From Zanthoxylum bungeanum (taxonomy: Eukaryota; Streptophyta; Magnoliopsida; Sapindales; Rutaceae), in assembly GCA_019454045.1 (NCBI GenBank), contig SKCR01034793.1:1-64000 (forward strand): a stretch of 64,000 nucleotides of DNA, given 5' to 3'. The notes under the pieces were generated by a model. That model did not search any database. It was not told the DNA's origin and worked only from the letters and a program-made list of their open reading frames with translations. Positions 1-11,193 of the stretch are shown here, one piece after another. The position numbers and the translations under genes are program-made. Every line of letters begins with the position of its first letter. The first letter of the stretch is position 1.

Positions 1-284
1 AACCTATTCTAGAACTACACAACCATAAGTAAAGACAAAAAACCTATATATTCAAGTAATATACATGCAGTGGATTAGAAGTATAAATCTATAAACAATA
101 TAGAATGTAAGGAAAACAAAAGCAGTAAATTCCAAAATATTACGCACTGTTAAGTTATGGATTTTAAATTCAGCAGTGTCTCCCACTACTTTACGTAATA
201 CCGTAATCCCCAACGGACAACATGAATTCGATAATTAAATCAAATTCCATAGTGAGTAGGATCCCATGAATATATTTCGACTCA

Positions 285-577
285 CAGCTTTGGCACGTTC
301 TCGCCTACGTATATTCATTAGGTAGACAACACTTTGTCAATCACTTACCAGTGACTCCTGGTTTCGATCATGACCGTTTCTCGCTGTGACAGCTTTGGCA
401 CATTCACAGGGAGGCGTATCAAGGCTACACTTGTCAATGACATACTCAAGCTACCAGTGTAGTCATGACAACTTTGGCACGTTCAGGATTTCCACTTTCA
501 CTTGAATTTATCCAGTATCAATATACAACCGGTATGGATAATAATCCTATAACTACACCCTCACAGCTTTGGCACGA
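285..577 (-). repeat. Four-copy leader motif of element Y
   Basis: The motif cagctttggcac (one variant caactttggcac) starts at 285, 390, 469 and 564, giving spacings of 105, 79 and 95 bp. The intervening sequence is not repeated but is alignable to the Copia-1 leader. Equivalent four-fold motifs of different sequence occur in Copia-1, X and Copia-2. Function is unknown; a Gag-binding or packaging role is only a guess. Confidence 0.75.
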
Positions 578-929
578 TCTCGGATGCACTTATAGAAAAT
601 ACCCATAAACCGTATTGACAAGACAGACCAAGAAACATGTATCTAATACACGTTACTTTACAGCCATATTTAAAAGCAGGGATTTTCCTTATGGAAGCTA
701 TAATCTACATCAAATGCAGAATTTTAATCTAAATCATTTTCTAAACATTTCAATTCTACTTTAGAAAACATAACATAATTTAACTATTAAATTTTCGTTA
801 TATTTTCCGCTAATGTAAAACCGAAAAGTAAAGAAACATATCTAGATTACAAACATGTACGAACATTAAAATTGTATTAAATATCAAATATCAAGCATGA
901 GTAATGTAATGGATGAAGCATCAGACCCG

Positions 930-939
930 CTCTGATATA
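930..939 (-). other. Primer-binding site of element Y (degenerate tRNA-iMet)
   Basis: The plus strand reads gctctgata next to the LTR. Its complement matches the start of the plant initiator tRNA-Met primer site TGGTATCAGAGC, with decay at the LTR-proximal end. It fixes the element as minus-strand. Confidence 0.55.
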
Positions 940-942
940 ATT

Positions 943-3431
943 TTTTGGGCTTTTGGGTGATGAGACGTAGCGGAAGCGCGGGTTCGGGCGAAATCGTATT
1001 TTAAACTTTTTCAAAATACCAAATAAATTATTCAATATCTAATATGAATAATTTATTCATATTTCACCTAAACCTATTTATTCAATATCAAATATTTACA
1101 TAAACAAGTTGAAAACGCACGAAACTTTTACGAAAATCATTTTTCCGCAAAATTGCCTAAAACACATTTTTGACCAAACCAACTACCCGACACTAATGGA
1201 AACGGTCCAGGTCAGCTCCAATGGTGTCGGGGCAGTTCATGGGCTGCCCAAACAATGACAGGCTCACTGTTGGGATAGCCGTCACCTGGTTGGCTCAAAA
1301 TCCACCTGGTAAAGCCGTTTTTGACCGTTTTCACTTATTTCAAGTTGGAAACACTTTCCGGCAATTATGCCAACACCCAAATTACATCCAAAACATTTAA
1401 AAGACAACATTTTCATCACAAAAACAGGAAATTTTCCAGGTCTGAAACAGTGACCAAATTTGCCAAATGTTTTCATGCTTTAATCCAAAATTCACAAAGA
1501 TCAATCTAATTAATCCAACACCAATTGAGTCCCACCACATATGAACAACCCAAGAAAAATTCTAGGCTATTTAGAGTGGATCAATAACTCTAGAATGACA
1601 ACTAAATTGTCCAACAACAATTTGAACAAATTGGAAATAAATTACACTAATTAGTTCCTTAATCTACTTCACACATGCCTCAACCACTTCCATTCATCCA
1701 TCAACAACCAAAAGCCCCAAATATTATAAGCTAAGAATCCCTAGAACAATTCTAAGAAATCAAGAAACAAGAAACAAATTTCAAGCTTTAGGGATTTGAA
1801 GATTACCTTTTGAAACTCCAAAATTCCATAAGCCATTTTCTTGATTTTCTTCACTTATATGCTTGAATCATCAAGCAAAATCAAAAACCCATTTTGTTAG
1901 AAGGTTTCGGCAGCCATGGATTGAACAACAAGAGAGAGAAATAATTTCTTCCCCTTTTATATTCAAAATGGCGTGAAAGATGGGGGGGGGGGGGGGGTAT
2001 TTGGTCATTTTATTTTAATTTGGTCAAATACCAAATCAAAGAAAGAAAAACAATTTCTTTTCAATTTTAATTAAAAATAAAACGCTTGGTAAATAATCAT
2101 GACACATGGCACAATATTTATCACATATTACTTTTAATATACTTTAAATAAAAGTGCAACTATTACACATTTAAATCAAATAATAAAAGTCAAACAATTA
2201 TTATTTAATTTACATGTGTCATCAACTAATTTACCAAATAATATGTATCTAATCTAATTATATACCAAATACAAATACATATTAGAACGACCAAAATTAC
2301 CCCCGACATGTGAAAATTCGTTTACCAATTAAACGATTCGAATTAACTAATTTAATCCGATGAAGTATTATGAATAATTTGTATTATTCATATCGAGTTG
2401 CCCAAGTGCTCAACGAGTACGCTTCATATTGTGCGACTCTCTAAGTTTAAGTCTATCCGTCACGAAATCTAATTTCGTATCCATAATCCACCCACTCATG
2501 GATTATGACGACCACAGATAATCTCGCTAAACTATGCAAGTCGAGGTCATAACATATGTATAATCCCTTCGTCACAGGCCATCCATATTATACCTGGGAT
2601 ATAGATGAGAACGTCAAATCTGTTCGGTATAATACAATCGACTTTCAATTTATGATATCTAAATAACACTCGGAACTAGTTTTTGACGTTATACCATGGC
2701 CATGGATTTACTAGATCGTAAACACGTGAGGATGCCTATGCCCTATACACAGGACTGACAGATCCTATCTTGATATGCACATGATATCATGAGCATCAGT
2801 CCACACCCAACGAACATGCGGAGGTCTGATCATGGCTAGATCATTGACGTAACAGCCATCAAAGTGTGGAAGATATCTCATATATCCACGGTGGTATCTC
2901 AAATCGAATGACCACTATGCTCGCTCAACTCGAGAAGGTTCCTATTGACGTTTGTGTACCATCTATTAGAAAAACTTCAGTGAGTCGTTCAGTGTCTTAT
3001 CAAATAAACACCTACATGTCTATACGAGTCTCCCAAGACTCATGGTTCACTGGGATAAACCATCGGACCAAGTCACGATATACGATATGTAATGGTCTTA
3101 GCAGATTTTACTAACCGACCCGTGTTAGCAAATCATGACCATGAACTTTATTTAAGGATATACAACTAATAGTGCGCTTCCTAATGTCAATTAAAAACTA
3201 CGTTGTAACTGCACACTATACTATAAATCCTAGGGTCTTTGTCTAATATACACGTATCACTGAACCAGATTCAGTTTCGATCTAATCGTAATCAGATTAG
3301 ATTGAATAAGTGTATAAAAAACAAGGGTGCTACCAGTAAAATTAGTAATATTATGGAAAATTGAACCTCTTGTATTAATGAATCAGACATAAATACGATC
3401 TGGATTGGCACTCGGAGAACCAACCCTTACA
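943..3431 (-). repeat. 5' LTR of Copia element Y
   Basis: About 2.5 kb, non-coding. The right edge is set at the TGTAAGGG start (minus strand, 3431), where X1 gag similarity ends. The left edge is approximate because the terminal bases next to the primer site are decayed. Apparent ORFs inside, such as the one at 2866-3114, have no recognisable protein. The LTR is related to but clearly diverged from the Copia-1 LTRs. Confidence 0.6.
1982..1997 (+). repeat. Poly-G tract (G16)
   Basis: A run of 16 G in an otherwise AT-rich LTR. It could be a genuine homopolymer or have an assembly-uncertain length. No other homopolymer of G or C this long is seen in the window. Confidence 0.9.
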
Positions 3432-4165
3432 ATGTCCTTAGTCTTCCCAGAAGACATTGATGATTTGGCCCTGCCCTTTTTCTTCCTTTTCTTCACACCC
3501 CCAGAAGCCTTCGACCAAGCCTTGGTCTTCTGGGATGTCGAAGTAAGGTGCGCCTCCCGCTTCTTGCCCTTCAGAAGCTCTGGCTCTACTTCTTTCAGCA
3601 TTGCCATTAACTCTCCAAGAGTTTTCTCTTGGGTCATCATATTATGGTTCATGATGAATCCGCCCCAGCAGTCGGGCAGAGACTGTAAGATCAAATCTAT
3701 GGAAGTCTCGGCCTCGAAGGTTATGCCCAGCTGACCTAGCTGTTCGATGTCAGCAATCATCTGCGACACATGGTGCTCGACAGATGTACCATTTGACATA
3801 GGCGAGTGAAAGAGCTTCTTTTGCAATTCATACTTCTGAGATCTAAGGTTAGATATGTGAAGATCCTTCAATTTTAACATCATACTATAAGGATCCAATC
3901 CTTTATTCTGACAATGAAACTGAGGAGTCATTGTGGCAAGCATGACAGATTGAGCACTAAAGTTATCACCACGATGAAACTTCCAAAGCTCATGCTCTAC
4001 TATTTGCTCAACTCCGGGCTCAGGCCCAAGAGGTTTCCCTATGACATAGAGTAACTTCTCAGCTCCCAGGACTATCCTGAGGTTCATCTCCCAATCTGGA
4101 AAATTTGAGTCGTTAAAGATATTATCGCCCATGACGATGTCCCTAACGCTAATCTTTCCAGCCAT
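3432..4165 (-). pseudogene. Copia gag (X1), 3' end replaced by Y insertion
   Basis: Encodes the capsid-type Gag of a Copia element. I start it at the ATG at 4165 (MAGKISVRDIVMGDN), because the upstream extension begins at a non-ATG codon. Recognisable gag_2/UBN2-type features are the N-terminal 'FPDWEMNLRIVLGAEKLLYV', the central 'LQSLPDCWGGFI' and the 'TLGELMAMLKEVEPEL' segment, followed by a lysine/serine-rich tail. The frame is open throughout, about 245 codons. The last dozen codons of the longer open frame (to 3383) are LTR Y sequence, not gag, and no zinc knuckle is reached before the insertion. It is the best preserved gag of family X here. Confidence 0.8.
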
Positions 4166-6347
4166 CTTGATTGCAATAGTCCAACTATCCAATCAACGAT
4201 TTCGGGTACACTCAAATGAAATGATTACTATAGTCCCACTATATAACCAAGTACAAATGGAGTAATTTGAATACAGTCCAACTATTCAAAGAAAGCAATA
4301 ATCAATATTAGTCCAACTAATAAATTTATAACAACGATAAATAAAATAAAAGAGCGTGTATTAGCAAGTATTAAACGAAATTATAAATTTAATACTGGCC
4401 TCCCACTATTTTATGCAAGCCTCTAACCCTCTATGGAGTACTCGGGAAACCCAATTTCCTAGTGGGTTAGGATCCCGTTAAATAACACACAACCTTGACT
4501 TTGGCCAACAAGCTGTATGAAACTTAACTAGGTAGATCTCTAAGATCAATTATATCTCATCCAATTCCTAGATCCGATAGGTGGACCTCCAAGTCCAAGA
4601 TATATATCCAATATATATTTCCTAACCTTTTCCTCTGAATCAACTAAGCATTGGCTTTGGCTCAACAAGCTTAATTATTCCAGTTAAGCTCGACCCATTG
4701 ATAATGGGAAAGCTTCGTAATCCACGTCGATGTACAGAAGTGGCCTTGACTTTGGCCAACAAGTCACAACTGCCCAAGACATGCGATATATAACAAAGCT
4801 TTCGTGGTTCAAACACATCCGCGAGTATATAGGAAATCACTTAATATTAAAGTGAGGGTTTTCGCGTAAATTGACAACGAATTTATTATCTTTGATTAGG
4901 TCTCATCATACACCCTTAAACATGCATTCTAAAAGCATAATAAGGTGCGATTAAAATAATAATGATATGCGGATGAATATATAAAAAAAATTTCGTAGAA
5001 CAAATCTTTCCATTTCCTCTCTCCCACTAGCACTTTACATACTTCTACCCAATTACATAATATATTATAGAAACCTCATTTACATTGAGGGGAATTGGTG
5101 AGAAGAGAAATACAAAGAGTAAGAGATAATAGGCTGGACACGCATGTCCAATTTAATAAATTCCAAATTTATTACAATAATTTCCAAAATTGCCCCAACC
5201 CTTCTAATATCCATATGATATACATTATTCATACAAATACATCCAAGTATTCACACAAAGCATGTTATTCAATCAATCTAATCCAATTAATTAATCTTTA
5301 AATTAATGACCATCCAATGTTCATACAACGATTTGATTTTCTCGAGTTCAACTCATTTAAGAATAAATACTCAAAGTACGTATTCTTGAATTATATTGAA
5401 CTATAATTTTAAATCCAATTTAATTTGTATTCAATACTAATTCGAATTTAATTCCAAATTAAATAATTACATTATTTTTGTACCTTAAAGACTTGGATTC
5501 CAAATCCAATCCAATTAGGTCTCAAAGAACCAATTAGCATCAAATGCTAATTTAATTAAAGTCCAATGGGCTTTCAATTAATTCTTTAGGCATGAGCTTT
5601 GGCAATTATGGATCCAATCCAATAGCCAAGGCCCAATAAGGAATCACCATTTTGCCAAAAATCAATTTAGGCCCATTAGGCCCAATTAAATTATTTAAAG
5701 GCCTAAAAGTCATATTTGGACTTTATGGAAATGGTTTTAGGCCCAATTTGGATCCAATCCAATTGTCCAAAACCATGCTTGGCCCAACCAAGCCCATTAA
5801 GCTCAAATACAACAAATTAGCCCAATCCAATTTAAAGACTAATTTATTATTAACATAATATTTCAAATATCACATTAATTTAATTAAAGTGTAATTACCA
5901 TAATTAATTGATTAATTTAATATTTCCAAAACATCAATTAATCAAATTAATCATACTTTAATTCTCAAATTCATGTCCAACACAAAATTGAGGCAAAATC
6001 AATCCATTCCAACATGCTTAATCTCACGGCATTTGCATAAAATAACACTCAATTTGATTTCAATCCAATTAAATCAACATACAAGATTTATTTCATGCTT
6101 TAAACATATCCAATTGTCTAATTTTCAAAAAAAAAAACACTATGAGCATTATAGGGTATACATTCGGCCACAATAAGGAATTTGGGAAAATTTTGATCCA
6201 ATCAATTTTCTCAAATCCAATGATGCACAAATCTAATTTATCATCATCTAATCATAACCAAACTATCAATTTGGAAAAATCAAGCTCCAAGCAAAAAAAA
6301 CCCAAATTAAAGTTAAAAACCCTAAAATTTAAAATCAAGTTTAGGTG
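4166..6347 (-). other. X1 untranslated leader with repeated motif
   Basis: AT-rich, non-coding leader of about 2.2 kb between gag and primer site. The motif cttgactttggccaacaa occurs at 4494 and 4745, with a variant at 4650. A fourth copy expected near 4830 is not recognisable. The 5400-5650 stretch is rich in short hairpins with CAA or CCA loops, such as the one centred near 5545 with arms AATTAGCAT. Small ORFs at 5095-5301, 5652-5858 and 5973-6366 are low-complexity and not supported as genes. Confidence 0.65.
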
Positions 6348-6359
6348 GCTCGGATACCA
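6348..6359 (-). other. Primer-binding site of X1 (tRNA-iMet)
   Basis: Plus strand gctcggatacca; its complement TGGTATCCGAGC differs from the initiator tRNA-Met site TGGTATCAGAGC at one or two positions. It abuts the LTR start at 6361. Confidence 0.75.
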
Positions 6360-6360
6360 T

Positions 6361-7672
6361 TGTTAGTGTACACATGCCAAGGATCCTAAACATGATTCTA
6401 GTGTGAATAAAATCAAAAATAAGTTGTGGAACACTTACATTGATTTGGATGAGAAGTTCAAAACTTTTGTTTGTTGTAGATGCTCCAAGCCTTTGTGTTG
6501 AGTTCCAAACTCTTGGGTGAGTTTCTTTATCACCTTGTTTGACTCTTTAAAGTGCTAGCTTTGTCAAAAAAATTGAAGCAAAATTGTTCCCCTCCAAGAG
6601 TGAAGAATTCGGCCATGGTGAAATTTTGAGGAAAGAGAGAAAATGAATAGTAGTTACAAAAGTTGGTTGGTGTGTTGTGTTTTAAAGTCCAACATTAATT
6701 AGCCAACTACACCCATCATGAATAGTGATAAATGATGTAAGTAATGTGGGTCCCACCACTTTTAAATTCCAAATTTGAGTTGGCTTGTACAACACACTTT
6801 GGGCCCGGGTTCGTTTAATCTAACTAAATGAATTTTTCGTCGCGACATAATTAAATCCAATTTAATTAAATAATAATGCCTAGCAAAATTATTACGAAAG
6901 TCACTTACGAATTAATTCTAAATTAATTCGTTCGCTTGAATTAAAATCCAATTTTAATTCCGTATTGAAATCCAATTTCAATTAATATATCCAATATATT
7001 ATTTTAGCCCAATTATATAAATTAAATAGTAAAATCCAATTTAACTATTAAATTTACTTTGCCGATTAATTCCAAATTAATCGCGTTTTCTCTTCTCGAC
7101 GAATTAATCACAGATTAATTCTTGCCGCAATTAATCCCAGATTAATTTTCTCTCTCATAATTAATCCCAGATTAATTCTTTTCGTAATTAATCCCAGATT
7201 AATTCTGTTCGAGTCAAATATAATCGGTGAATCTTTGGGATGCGACCCAAGAGATCCCTGGATATGTTGGCAGTAAATATGGTCATCGGACTATCCGAAC
7301 ACGTGCGTACCCGATACCACATTCTTACCGATTTACAAGACATGGTTGGCTTCTAGCAAAGCATCGTGCCTACCCAATTCTCCAGAAATATTCAACGAGG
7401 AATATATAATCTTTATCAGGCATAGTATACAATGTATTGCGTATTATGATCCAGTATCTGATGTCACATGCTTGGCCTAGGGCTGGAATTGTGTCTACCC
7501 CGTACGAAACATATATCGGATCACAAGCAACTAGTCTCTGTAATCGGATAATCATGACCTAGTCATACTATCTCGATAGCTGCAGCATTTAAGAGTACTA
7601 GTTCTGTATCTCTGCGTGATCATCATCTTCATATGACTGAAGTGATACTTCCATCTTGACATCACACCCAAT
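6361..7672 (-). repeat. Partial 5' LTR of X1
   Basis: Begins TGTTAGTG on the plus strand and aligns with X3 (28879 on), X5 (58792 on) and, inverted, X2 and X6. Similarity stops at about 7672 after 'cttgacatcacacccaat'; the remaining roughly 600 bp of the family LTR are missing. Positions 6836-7205 hold the hairpin array typical of this family. Confidence 0.75.
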
Positions 7673-7757
7673 CATCATCTCTCTTGGACCCATTTTTATT
7701 GATGACGAAGCCATTGCCACAGCCTCATTGGCGTAGGTATTTCCTTCTATTTCTAAC

Positions 7758-9299
7758 ATGCCCCTTCCAGAGCCTCTGAATATTTCATCCTTGAATCAGT
7801 CTAAACTCATTCGTACATGGCCCAAATCCGATTCTTCATTTGAGACATGGTTTCATCGCATGATGTCGTGTGCAGATACCCGTATTTTCTTCGAAGACAC
7901 TAATATTCTCTCTCTCATAGAACTTTCCCTTGTATTGCCTTCTTTCGACCGAAACCTCTTCCCTATATCACTATTTTTTGGTCTTCTGATTATAAGGTCT
8001 TTCTTTTTCCTTCCGGTCCTTTGACCATCACATTACATGATATTGGTGCCTTGACTGGGTTGGCTCATTTGGGCGCGACTATCTCCGCCCGTACCAAATT
8101 ATGTTTTCCTCATCCTCAAATGGACACTTCATCTTTCTCTTCTTATTCTTCCTTATTTCGTTCATTCTCCGAGTCGACCGGTCCAGTCACGGTATTGGAG
8201 CGTACCGCATTCATTCATTATTGGTTTTGCTAATATATCATTTGTGTGCCTAGTCAGAAATCTATGGCGGGTTATCTCCCCGTCTATTCGGACATTATCA
8301 ATGGTTGTCCTATGGATCTATCTTTTGTCCTTTTATCTACCGTTTATCGAGATCTGGCCGTTCTTCAAAAATAGCTACAGTCCGGCTCGTCGCTCATTGC
8401 TTCTGGCCATTTTTGGCTCGTGCAACTGTGGCTCATGGCCTATTTCCCTATTTTTGGCTCTATTGAGTCAAATCATTCCTTTTCAAATGTTGGTCTTCTG
8501 TTTGCCCAATTAGGGCCAACCCCTCTCATTCCTCGTACCATTTTCGATTATTTTTACATAATTTCTTTCGTCCCTTCTTATTTTCCTTTTTCATCGGGCG
8601 ACAGCCGTTCATTCGTTCATGAGCTTCCACAGTCAGATGGAGATGAATCTATTAATCAGATCTGTCGAAAATTTTTATGTTCCCGCGATCTGATTCACGA
8701 TATCTTGACCGGGGCTAATAGCAAGGCTGCGGTGGAAGTGTATTCTCCCAACTTCATCGCTCGTCAATTCAACTTTATCCAATGATGGCCTCTTCCATTA
8801 ATCTGCTCTCGCTCTACTCCAGCAGAGCATTTCAAAGTTCTTTCGCCCTCAGACATTGACCAATACTTGTCTGAGATGAGGACTTTGTTATCTTCTTTTT
8901 CTTGTGATTCCTTCTCCCCTTGTACATCCGCTCACCCTTTCTTCGAGCCTTTTTGGCCAGCTAGCCGTGAAAAGCTTTTCTCATTGTCGCCCTCCTCTGT
9001 CTTTTCCAGCATCGCCTTTTCCTCTTAAACCTCTGAAAAAGCTGGGCCGAAAAAGGCAAGTTCTAAACCCCCTACCAAAAGGAAGCACACTTCATCCGCT
9101 CATGGTTCTGATTCAGATGAGCTTATATTGCACAGACGAGCTAAGGTACGCCTTTCCCCTCTCTCTTCTATCTCTCTTTCTTTTTAACTGTCTGTTATGT
9201 TTCCTTGTGTAGGTTTCCAGGATCGAGCAATCGTCAGATATGGCCGCATCGGCTCAAACCTCATCTCCCGAAACTCTGGCATCTAAAGGCACCCATCAC
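7758..9299 (+). pseudogene. Plant mobile domain (PMD)-like antisense ORF of Tat element, with candidate intron
   Basis: Plus-strand coding remnant, opposite in direction to the surrounding pol. It starts MPLPEPLNISS. Around residues 27-38 it reads 'SFETWFHRMMSCAD', and further on 'TITLHDIGALTGLAHLG', matching the plant mobile domain/aminotransferase-like family. Coding similarity continues in shifted frames through 8420-8785 and a serine/lysine-rich tail. A clean GT-AG intron candidate, 9146-9212 (67 nt, pyrimidine-rich), joins two open segments in frame (CGA GCT AAG | GTT TCC AGG) and reads on to a TAG near 9314. Antisense ORFs after pol are known in Tat elements; the function is unknown. 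Several frameshifts and stops (for example after 8233) make it a pseudogene. Confidence 0.6.
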
Positions 9300-10560
9300 A
9301 TGTTGGACCACTAGTTGTGAATCCCCCTTAATAGACATATTTTTACTCCCATATCAAGGAGTATTTCTAATCCAAATATTAAAGTCTCGTATTCGGCCTG
9401 ATTGTTGGTACAATATTCGTCCAACGTGACAATAAAAAGAAATATTTCTCCTAAAAGACTGACAAGTACGATCCTTATTCCTACCCCCTTGACGTGCTAG
9501 ACCCGTCAAAGTACATCGTCCATGATTTTAAGTCATATTCACATATTTCCATTTCAATTTCTTTAGTTATGCTTAAACAATGGTGATCAGCTAAAAAATC
9601 AGTAAGGACTTGGTTTTTTATGGCCTTTCGAGGTTCATGTCATATTTTGAATTCCGATAATGAAAGAGACCAAAACCTACCCTTTGATGAAAAATTGGGT
9701 GAAAGAACATGTATTTTACTATTTTGATCTTTGTAACTAGATACACGGTAGTTAGCCTAATATAGGCTCGTAATTTAATGCATATAAAATACAAAGCCAA
9801 ACATAATTTCTCCATTGGAGAATAATTACATTCATATTTCAAAAAATATATGATGACATAATAAATGGCTCTTTCTACGCCCATGTTATCATCCTGCGTG
9901 ATCATTCCAGCTATAGACCGTTCCTCGACATATATGTACAGCTTCATCGGCTGTCCTGGCACATGAGGCACCATTACCGGCGACTTCGCTAAATAGTTTC
10001 TTAGGCTCTCGAAGACTCTTTGATGCTCTTCTGTCCAGACGAAATCATCCTTTTCTTTTAGCCTTAATAAAGATGAGAATGCTTTAATTTTACCTGCACA
10101 ATTAGAAATGAATCTCCTTAAAAAAATTAATTTGCCCTAGAAACCTTTACAATTCTTTCGTGTTCTTAGGGGATCTGGCCTCTATAATTGCTCAAGATTT
10201 ATTTTCATCGATTTCGATTCCCCTTCGATGGACTAGAAAACCTAGAAAATTTCCGGCGCTAAATCCGAAAGCGCACCTGGCAGGGTTTAATTTTAGTTTG
10301 AACTTCCTTATCCGCTCAAAAATCATTCTTAAGTGGTTAAAATGTTCTTCTATGGCCATAGACTTAGCCACTATATCGTCCACATAAACTTCCATAAAAT
10401 TATTAATCATGTCATGAAAGATTAAGTTCATATCTCGTTGGTAAGTGGCCCCATCACTTTTTAGACCGAATGACATCACTACACACTCATAACATCCCAA
10501 AGACCCTGGGCATCTCAAAGCCGTTTTATGAACGTCATCCTCGGAGATATAAATCTGGTT
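9300..10560 (-). pseudogene. Gypsy C reverse transcriptase (C-terminal half) and RNase H
   Basis: Minus-strand remnant. At 10560-10192 it encodes 'NQIYISEDD', 'FGLKSDGATYQRDMN', the catalytic 'VYVDDIVAKS' and 'KLNPARCAFGF', all typical of Tat-type Gypsy RT. RT/RNase H connection pieces follow at 9974-9618. Near 9430-9305 the RNase H core 'NNQAEYETLIFGLEIL' and 'GDSQLVV' are readable in another frame. Similarity stops at about 9300, directly against the antisense ORF, so the rest of RNase H and all of integrase are deleted. The N-terminal RT part lies beyond Copia-2 at 23966-24116. Confidence 0.8.
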
Positions 10561-10565
10561 ATACC

Positions 10566-11193
10566 TGTAGGAAACGACTTTCCTTAGCGCGGCGGAAATT
10601 TCTTGTGTGGACACCAGCTCCGGTATAGATCTTTAGAATTTTCTTTATTTCTTCCTTTGTTGTAGTGGCTGAAATCAATCATTTGATGTCCAACGCTTGG
10701 ATCAACCACTCAATCTTCCGAACTATGACACGAAACCAACAAACCGAAGTGTGGGCTTCACTCACAAAGATTAAACTCTAAACAATTTAGAGAATAAAGA
10801 TGTCACAATGGTGTTTGGCTTTTGGAATTTCAAACACTCTCACAACACTTGTGAATGCTTGAACTCTCTCTATTTTCTCTCCTTTGCACTTATGTGAATG
10901 AATGCAAAAATGTTAACCTTAGAAGTGAGAGAAATGATAGAGATTATATTCTCTTACACAAGCAAACTAACCTTTTCATTAAGCATCTAATGCTTTCTTT
11001 CAATGGCAAACACATAAATGTGGAGGCCATACCAAAGTATAAAAAAGGATTAGTTAATAAAAAAGGATTATTAACTCCGTATTATTCCACTAAAAACTAG
11101 AAGTTGAACTCTCGTTATTGTAGATGGACAAAATAAACCGAAAAAATTCGGTGTCCATCGATATAGTCATTACATATGGATATAGCCCTTCAC
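10566..11193 (-). repeat. Truncated Copia-2 LTR (outer left)
   Basis: Begins TGTAGGAAAC like the other two LTRs but lacks an internal block (present at about 12905-13330 in the middle LTR) and stops at 'gcccttcac', where internal sequence starts. The join shares 'ttcac' with the internal region, consistent with short-homology deletion. Confidence 0.75.

Larger units (their letters stand above)
1..3431 (-). mobile_element. Copia element Y, 5' end only (leader + 5' LTR)
   Basis: This is the 5' end of a minus-strand Ty1/Copia-type element whose gag-pol lies off the left edge. From right to left it holds an LTR (about 943-3431), a degenerate initiator-tRNA-Met primer site (about 930-939) and an untranslated leader (1-929). 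The LTR and leader resemble Copia-1 at 31811-40943: both contain the phrase 'cccaagtgctcaacgagtac' and the boundary text 'ggattggcactc'. The right end falls inside the gag of X1, so Y is the younger insertion. The distal target-site duplication is outside the window. No coding region of Y itself is visible. Confidence 0.7.
3432..7672 (-). mobile_element. Copia element X1, truncated (gag, leader, PBS, partial 5' LTR)
   Basis: Minus-strand Copia-type element. Order in its own direction: truncated 5' LTR (7672-6361), primer site (6359-6348), a leader of about 2.2 kb (6347-4166) and gag (4165-3432), where Y interrupts it. The LTR is cut at about 7672, directly against the antisense ORF of Gypsy C, so its outer end is lost. 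Its LTR and leader align with X2, X3, X5 and X6. Pol is not present in the window. Confidence 0.75.

Noticed and set aside
285..577. CRISPR-like or satellite array from evenly spaced motifs in Copia leaders
   Set aside because: The motif is short, only four copies, and the intervening sequence is homologous between different elements, unlike spacers.
3405..3734. 109-codon plus-strand ORF
   Set aside because: Exact antisense shadow of the X1 gag, which has clear Copia Gag motifs.
6348..6359. tRNA genes near tRNA-Met or tRNA-Asp-like strings
   Set aside because: Only 12-18 bases match, each placed next to an LTR end; no cloverleaf is possible. They are primer-binding sites.
7370..7555. Short minus-strand ORF in X1 LTR
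   Set aside because: Lies in conserved LTR DNA, with no protein motif and not open in X3 or X5.
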